Assembly: GCF_000020525.1 (NCBI RefSeq)
Contig: NC_011026.1
Location: forward strand, 372,001-436,000
DNA length: 64,000 nt
Direction of reading: 5' to 3'
From: Chloroherpeton thalassium ATCC 35110
GTDB taxonomy: Bacteria > Bacteroidota > Chlorobiia > Chlorobiales > Chloroherpetonaceae
Shown here: positions 63,212 through 64,000 of the stretch, one piece after another
Numbering within the stretch: the stretch's first letter is position 1
Layout: each line of letters opens with the position of its first letter
Position numbers and translations under genes: made by a program
Notes under the pieces: model-generated
Databases searched by the model: none
The model's input: only the letters and a program-made list of their open reading frames with translations
Told to the model about the DNA's origin: nothing

Positions 63212-64000
63212 TTATGCTTTTGCACGCACGGAGCGTTCCCAAAGCACCGATTGGCGGCCTTTCAGGTAGCGGAAAAATCCGAGAAAGACGGCCAAGTTCA
63301 TGATGAAAAAATAGTACGGCACGAAAAAAAGCTTCACGCGCAAATGTCGTTGCTCCAAAATCCAGCCCGGCACGGCCATCAGGTAAAAGAGGAGTTGCAA
63401 GGCGAAAATGACTGCGTAAAGCCCGCCGAATTCGAGCATTAATTGCAAGTTCAGCGGGATGAGCAGGACGAGCGCAAGCGGCGCAAGCGTCCAACGCAAC
63501 ACGCGATGCGAGACATATTGAAAGCTCAAAATGCCGTATTTGAACGGGTTTAACAATTCCTTCAGCCACACGATCGATTGAATGCCGCCCGCGCAAATTC
63601 GCACCTTGCGCTTCAATTCTTCCTTGACATTTTCCGACGGCAGCTCTTCGGCATAAGCTTCCGGCTCGTAGGCGACCTTGTAGCCGTTTTTGGCGATGCG
63701 GAGCGAAATCATAAAATCGTCCAAAATCGCGTTTTTTTCCACCGGCGCGTAAAGCTCGGTTCGGATGGAAAAAAGCTCGCCCGCCGCGCCGACCACCGAA
63801 TGCAAATCCGAATCCCACTTTTTCAGCAGCGATTCATATTTCCAATAAATGCCTTCGCCTGCGCCGCTCGCCCGCTCTTCGGCCTGCCGCCGAATGCGCT
63901 TTTCGCCCGCAACCGCGCCGACCTTCGCGTCCCGATAATGCCGCACAATCATCCGCACCGTCTGCGGCGAAAGCATGGCGTTCGCGTCGGTAAAAATCGT
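63212..64000 (-). CDS. Membrane-bound GT2 glycosyltransferase, C-terminal part (partial)
   Basis: The frame is open to the window edge. The visible 262 residues start with TIFTDANAM, the DxD-like metal-binding part of family 2 transferases (DAN). [45 protein letters not shown] (pieces: LDDFMIS, YEPEAYA) and a [14 protein letters not shown] region correspond to the Q/RxxRW region of processive GT2 enzymes, although here Gln-Ile-Val-like residues stand in its place. Three to four C-terminal membrane spans follow (about 165-250). Likely a polysaccharide synthase; product unknown. The N-terminal part lies outside the window. Confidence 0.85.
   Translation of the reverse strand, partial: TIFTDANAMLSPQTVRMIVRHYRDAKVGAVAGEKRIRRQAEERASGAGEGIYWKYESLLKKWDSDLHSVVGAAGELFSIRTELYAPVEKNAILDDFMISLRIAKNGYKVAYEPEAYAEELPSENVKEELKRKVRICAGGIQSIVWLKELLNPFKYGILSFQYVSHRVLRWTLAPLALVLLIPLNLQLMLEFGGLYAVIFALQLLFYLMAVPGWILEQRHLRVKLFFVPYYFFIMNLAVFLGFFRYLKGRQSVLWERSVRAKA

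Noticed and set aside
1-64000. Search for CRISPR arrays, tRNA and rRNA genes, insertion sequences and prophage genes
   Set aside because: No repeat-spacer pattern, no cloverleaf or ribosomal sequence and no transposase or integrase was recognised by eye; a covariance-model scan would be needed to be sure of tRNAs.

Overview
This 64 kb window comes from a bacterium and looks like the Chlorobi/Bacteroidetes side of the tree, most likely a green sulfur bacterium relative such as Chloroherpeton. That is an inference. It rests on moderate GC (about 45 %), a secreted protein ending in a type IX secretion sorting domain with a YPNPFNP motif, a LruC-domain lipoprotein, a tricorn-type protease and a BGDA-ordered group 3b NiFe hydrogenase. 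No photosynthesis gene, rRNA, tRNA or CRISPR array was recognised.

Layout. 1-4.1 kb: the tail of metH, an AT-rich two-gene cassette (a possible SLATT-like 2TM protein plus a 55-residue partner), two hypothetical genes and a TRAP transporter membrane pair without its binding protein. 4.4-9.6 kb (minus strand): tatA, an orphan TaqI-like adenine methyltransferase, psd, ccmB, holB, ilvE. 9.9-18 kb: acyltransferase, rhodanese, ArsC-like phosphatase, DedA/VTT protein, pcm, degV, apaG, a TPR protein and a GT9 glycosyltransferase. 18.1-22.5 kb: a 1460-residue secreted 5'-nucleotidase. 22.7-27.3 kb: a Rieske-like protein that has lost its histidine ligands, then the convergent hydrogenase operon hydBGDA. 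27.8-31.8 kb: HtrA protease, recO, glutamate dehydrogenase.

31.8-32.5 kb is the most unusual non-coding stretch. A segment of about 275 bp is tandemly duplicated, with a third partial copy. Each copy carries a sigma-54-like -24/-12 element, then about 90 nt, then the same strong intrinsic terminator. I read this as a three-member family of small RNAs next to the glutamate dehydrogenase gene.

32.5-43.7 kb holds housekeeping and envelope genes: ddl, two glycosyltransferases, an Omp85-like protein, a CoA-binding protein, ppk2, a lipoate ligase, adenosine deaminase, a TPR-GGDEF diguanylate cyclase and tgt. 43.9-54.2 kb is a plus-strand surface-polysaccharide operon: asnB, an alpha/alpha-toroid protein, a DUF354 glycosyltransferase-like protein, an initiating phosphoglycosyltransferase, a sugar oxidoreductase, a hexapeptide acyltransferase, then an ACP / adenylate-forming ligase / SDR / unknown cassette that probably makes an acyl decoration for a sugar. 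54.2-64 kb (minus strand): TPR protein, tricorn protease, HD hydrolase, MltF-like transglycosylase, LruC lipoprotein and the end of a membrane glycosyltransferase cut by the window edge.
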